A stretch of 48,354 bases of DNA, taken from Clostridia bacterium (GTDB lineage: Bacteria > Bacillota > Peptococcia > DRI-13 > SV3-B141). The position numbers and the translations under genes were made by a program. The notes under the pieces are model-generated. The model worked only from the letters and a program-made list of their open reading frames with translations, searched no databases and had not been told where the DNA came from. Shown one piece after another: positions 45,831-48,354 of the stretch. Location: assembly GCA_018433015.1 (NCBI GenBank), contig JAHDSB010000142.1, positions 1 to 48,354 on the forward strand, given 5' to 3'. Every line of letters begins with the position of its first letter. The first letter of the stretch is position 1.

Positions 45831-47834
45831 ATGAAGCCTAACTTTTTTCACAAGAATTTGAAATACCAATTTTTATGTGTTTCCATTTTAGTTATTTTTT
45901 TATCCACAGCTTTCTTTGTCTTAAGTTTTTATTTTGTTATAAGTAAAGTAGAGATAAGTTCTGCCACCAGGTTGCTGGATACCGCTTTAAAAACGGCCTG
46001 GGCCGAATTCTATAATGATCCCAAGCAACTGCAAGGTATTTTAGTGGAGGCCAGTCAAAGAACGGAGATTAAGGACGCCATCACAGAATCAGGGCAAGAA
46101 AAGCTTCATAGCACCATCACTAACTGGCAAGAAGCCTATCCCCATGTAAATTTTTGGACTATCCTTGATGCCCAAGGCAAGGTACTTTGCAATACTAATT
46201 CATCCCATTATCAGAAGTGGCATCTCCACTATCTGTTAGAAAAGTTAACAGAAACATCTCCAGCCTTGATCTCCACCGAATTAGTACCCGCTTCTGTGCT
46301 AAAAGAAGAAAATCCCCACTTGTTTTGTGAAGCAGAAATACCTGTGCAAAACTTACAAAATAATTTTACCGATGCCCTGATCAATGTGGTGGTAACCCCT
46401 GTTCTTGATAAGGAGCACAAAATAATCGGTTATTTATCGGGAGGATTTTTGCTGAACGATAATACTTTAATTCCGGAAAATTATACAAAAAAAATCCCCC
46501 ACACCTATCTTTCCATAGGAGTGAAAGGGATTCGCATTACTTCCAATATAAAAACTACAGACTTATATCGACCTATCGGAAGCCTGCAAGAAACAGAGCT
46601 CATCGAACATACCAGCAGGGGTGAACAATATCGAGGAGTCATGTACGTAAACGGTAAAAAATCTTTAATAGCATCTGATCCCATCAAGAATTGCACCGGA
46701 GAGGTAATAGGCAAACTAGGCGTTGGAGCACCTGTAGATTTATTAACAAATTTTAAAAGAAATGGAATCAAGGCCTTCCTGCTCCTAGCATTTGTCATCT
46801 TATGTATTGCAACTTTTTTCACAAATAAGCTCAGCTCTATTACTCTTAAACCCATCTACCAACTAAAAAAAATTGCTCATGATGTAACAAACGAAGTAGT
46901 AGTTCCCGAAAAAATAACCTGGTCCAATGAAAAAACCCCTACTGAAATCTCAGAATTGGCTTATACCATTATCTCTATGGCTCAAGCCCTTAAACAAAAA
47001 GAATCTGAAGCTCAAACCTATGCCCAAGAATTATCAGATGAAAAAGCCAAATTGGAAATCAAGGTGCAGGAACGCACCCACGAACTGGCCCATACCGTGG
47101 CAGAACTGGAAACAGCCAATCAGTATAAATCCCAATTTTTAGCCAATATGAGCCACGAACTTCGTACTCCCTTAATCTCTATCATCGGCTTTGCCCAACT
47201 GCTGGCAGATGAGGTAGCGGGTAAAATAAACACTAGCCAAAGACGCTATACAAAATTTATTTTAAGCAGTGCTAATCAACTGTTAGAAATGATTAATGAT
47301 ATCCTGGATCTGATAAAAGTTGAACAAAACAAAGATAAATTAAGGCTGGACTATTTTCCCTTACCTAAACTCATAAAGCATTCCCTTTGTCTTTTCGAAG
47401 GAGAACTTAAGAAGAAAGATCTTCAAGTATCCATTGATGTGGAAGCCGACCTTCCTCAACCTTTTTGGGACATGAAAAAGATTAAACAAGTACTGGCCAA
47501 TTTACTGTCCAATGCTATCAAGTTTACACCTCAGAACGGTGCTATAAATGTGGCAGCTGCACAACAACAAGACAAGATTTTAATAAAAGTTCAAGATACC
47601 GGGATAGGTATCAAACCCGAAAACCATCAACGAGTTTTTCTAGCTTTTGAACAAGCAGAATCCTCATATACCCGCCAATTTCAGGGGACAGGACTAGGTT
47701 TATCTATTAGCAAAAAATTAGTTGAACTGCATGGGGGCCAAATCTGGTTGGAAAGCGAGGTTGACAAAGGAACAACACTATATGTGCTAATACCTATTAT
47801 GCCTATTCCTCACATCAAAAAGGGAGGTAAGTAA
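45831..47834 (+). CDS. Membrane histidine kinase with extracellular sensor domain
   Basis: A 667-residue kinase. A transmembrane helix at about residues 14-35 and another near 320-340 bound an extracellular Cache-like sensor of some 280 residues; a HAMP-like linker and a coiled coil (about 385-430) lead to HisKA with the phospho-acceptor His442 in NMSHELRTPL. The HATPase domain has N box NLLSNAIKFTP, G1 DTGIGI, and G2 GTGLGLSISKKLVELHGG. It starts 17 bases after the LuxR gene and its stop is one base before the response regulator start, so the three form one operon. The ligand is unknown; the substrate of the adjacent glycyl radical enzyme is an attractive guess. Confidence 0.92.
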   Translation: MKPNFFHKNLKYQFLCVSILVIFLSTAFFVLSFYFVISKVEISSATRLLDTALKTAWAEFYNDPKQLQGILVEASQRTEIKDAITESGQEKLHSTITNWQEAYPHVNFWTILDAQGKVLCNTNSSHYQKWHLHYLLEKLTETSPALISTELVPASVLKEENPHLFCEAEIPVQNLQNNFTDALINVVVTPVLDKEHKIIGYLSGGFLLNDNTLIPENYTKKIPHTYLSIGVKGIRITSNIKTTDLYRPIGSLQETELIEHTSRGEQYRGVMYVNGKKSLIASDPIKNCTGEVIGKLGVGAPVDLLTNFKRNGIKAFLLLAFVILCIATFFTNKLSSITLKPIYQLKKIAHDVTNEVVVPEKITWSNEKTPTEISELAYTIISMAQALKQKESEAQTYAQELSDEKAKLEIKVQERTHELAHTVAELETANQYKSQFLANMSHELRTPLISIIGFAQLLADEVAGKINTSQRRYTKFILSSANQLLEMINDILDLIKVEQNKDKLRLDYFPLPKLIKHSLCLFEGELKKKDLQVSIDVEADLPQPFWDMKKIKQVLANLLSNAIKFTPQNGAINVAAAQQQDKILIKVQDTGIGIKPENHQRVFLAFEQAESSYTRQFQGTGLGLSISKKLVELHGGQIWLESEVDKGTTLYVLIPIMPIPHIKKGGK

Positions 47835-47835
47835 T

Positions 47836-48354
47836 TTGTTAAGCACTCACAAAATCCTGGTAGTAGAAGACAATCTGGCTACATTAGAGCTCTTGAAGGA
47901 AATCCTGGAACACAATAATTACCAAGTAATAACGGAAATGGATGGGCTTAAAGGTTTAAAAACAGTGGAGCATACTAAGATAGATTTAGTATTACTGGAT
48001 GTAATGCTTCCCACTCTGAATGGTTTTGAGGTATGCGAAAGGATCCGTAAGAATCCCAACTACCACACTATCCCCATTATTATCCTCACTGTTCTCACCG
48101 AGCCCCAACACCGCATCCGCGCTTTACAAGCAGGGGCCACCGACTTTATGAACAAGCCCTTTAATCACGCGGAACTAATAAATAAGATCAAATCTTTATT
48201 GGACTTAAAAGACGAAATTTCCCAGAGAGAGCATTTTCAAGACATCTCCTTTTGTCTTTTAACAGCCCTGGGCAGTCGCAGCCCCCGGATTCTGTCACAC
48301 TGCCGGAGAGTAGCAAAACTCTCGGAGCAGTTAGCTTTTAGAATGAGTTTACCC
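47836..48354 (+). CDS. Response regulator with apparent HD-GYP output domain, partial
   Basis: The first 173 codons of a gene cut by the right edge. A receiver domain spans residues 1-120 (KILVVEDNLATLELLKEIL, phospho-acceptor Asp55 in LVLLDVMLP, NKPFNHAEL), followed by a linker and FCLLTALGSRSPRILSHCRRVAKLSEQLAFRM, which is the start of an HD-GYP-type phosphodiesterase domain that hydrolyses cyclic di-GMP (the HD and GYP residues lie beyond the window, so this is provisional). The start is TTG 47836 behind AGGGAGGT at seven-base spacing, one base after the kinase stop. It likely receives phosphate from that kinase. Confidence 0.85.
   Translation, partial: MLSTHKILVVEDNLATLELLKEILEHNNYQVITEMDGLKGLKTVEHTKIDLVLLDVMLPTLNGFEVCERIRKNPNYHTIPIIILTVLTEPQHRIRALQAGATDFMNKPFNHAELINKIKSLLDLKDEISQREHFQDISFCLLTALGSRSPRILSHCRRVAKLSEQLAFRMSLP

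Overview
The window reads as an AT-rich chromosome segment of an anaerobic, endospore-forming Gram-positive bacterium of the class Clostridia. The support is a Spo0E-type phosphatase, WhiA/YvcK/RapZ, a 2[4Fe-4S] clostridial ferredoxin, a cggR-gap-pgk-tpiA-gpmI-eno operon, split transketolase subunits, and a glycyl radical enzyme (an oxygen-sensitive class). I cannot name the species. No rRNA, tRNA, CRISPR array or transposase gene is visible. Almost all genes from 1 to 44.8 kb lie on the minus strand; the exceptions are a GntR regulator (about 4.3-5.0 kb) and the sensory operon at 45.1-48.4 kb.

Region 1 (1-5 kb) is an accessory uptake/catabolic module: a sodium:solute symporter, an AtuA-like (DUF1446) protein, a DUF4387 protein and the start of a TRAP-type large permease, with a divergent GntR/UTRA regulator. 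The same 16-nt TGTTATTACATGTTAT word lies upstream of the symporter and upstream of atuA-like, and is a good operator candidate. The substrate is unknown.

Region 2 (5-12.3 kb) is the central glycolytic operon. A CggR operator with exact Bacillus-type spacing sits just downstream of an extended -10 promoter. Region 3 (12.3-28 kb) is housekeeping: rpoN, a DUF1405 membrane protein, a hexapeptide acyltransferase, ferredoxin, a PHP-rapZ-yvcK-whiA operon, a spo0E-like gene, a HAD hydrolase, a small membrane protein, and uvrB-uvrA-uvrC. Region 4 (28-39.4 kb) holds ftsE-ftsX-murein hydrolase activator-S41 protease-PDZ membrane protein (an order like the B. subtilis ftsEX-ctpB-minJ locus), a two-subunit transketolase, and secA-prfB, with prfB carrying a textbook +1 programmed frameshift.

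Region 5 (39.5-48.4 kb) is a second accessory module: a glycyl radical enzyme, an MFS transporter and a radical-SAM activase on the minus strand, facing a plus-strand operon of a PocR-LuxR regulator, a membrane histidine kinase and a response regulator running into an apparent HD-GYP domain (cut by the window end). Both the glycyl radical enzyme and the MFS gene carry a single-nucleotide frameshift, so the catabolic half is either decaying, phase-switched or affected by assembly errors. The most interesting targets are the AtuA/DUF4387/GntR module, this frameshifted glycyl radical locus with its unusual regulator set, and a pair of similar intergenic elements with hairpins at about 0.7 kb and 28.05 kb.
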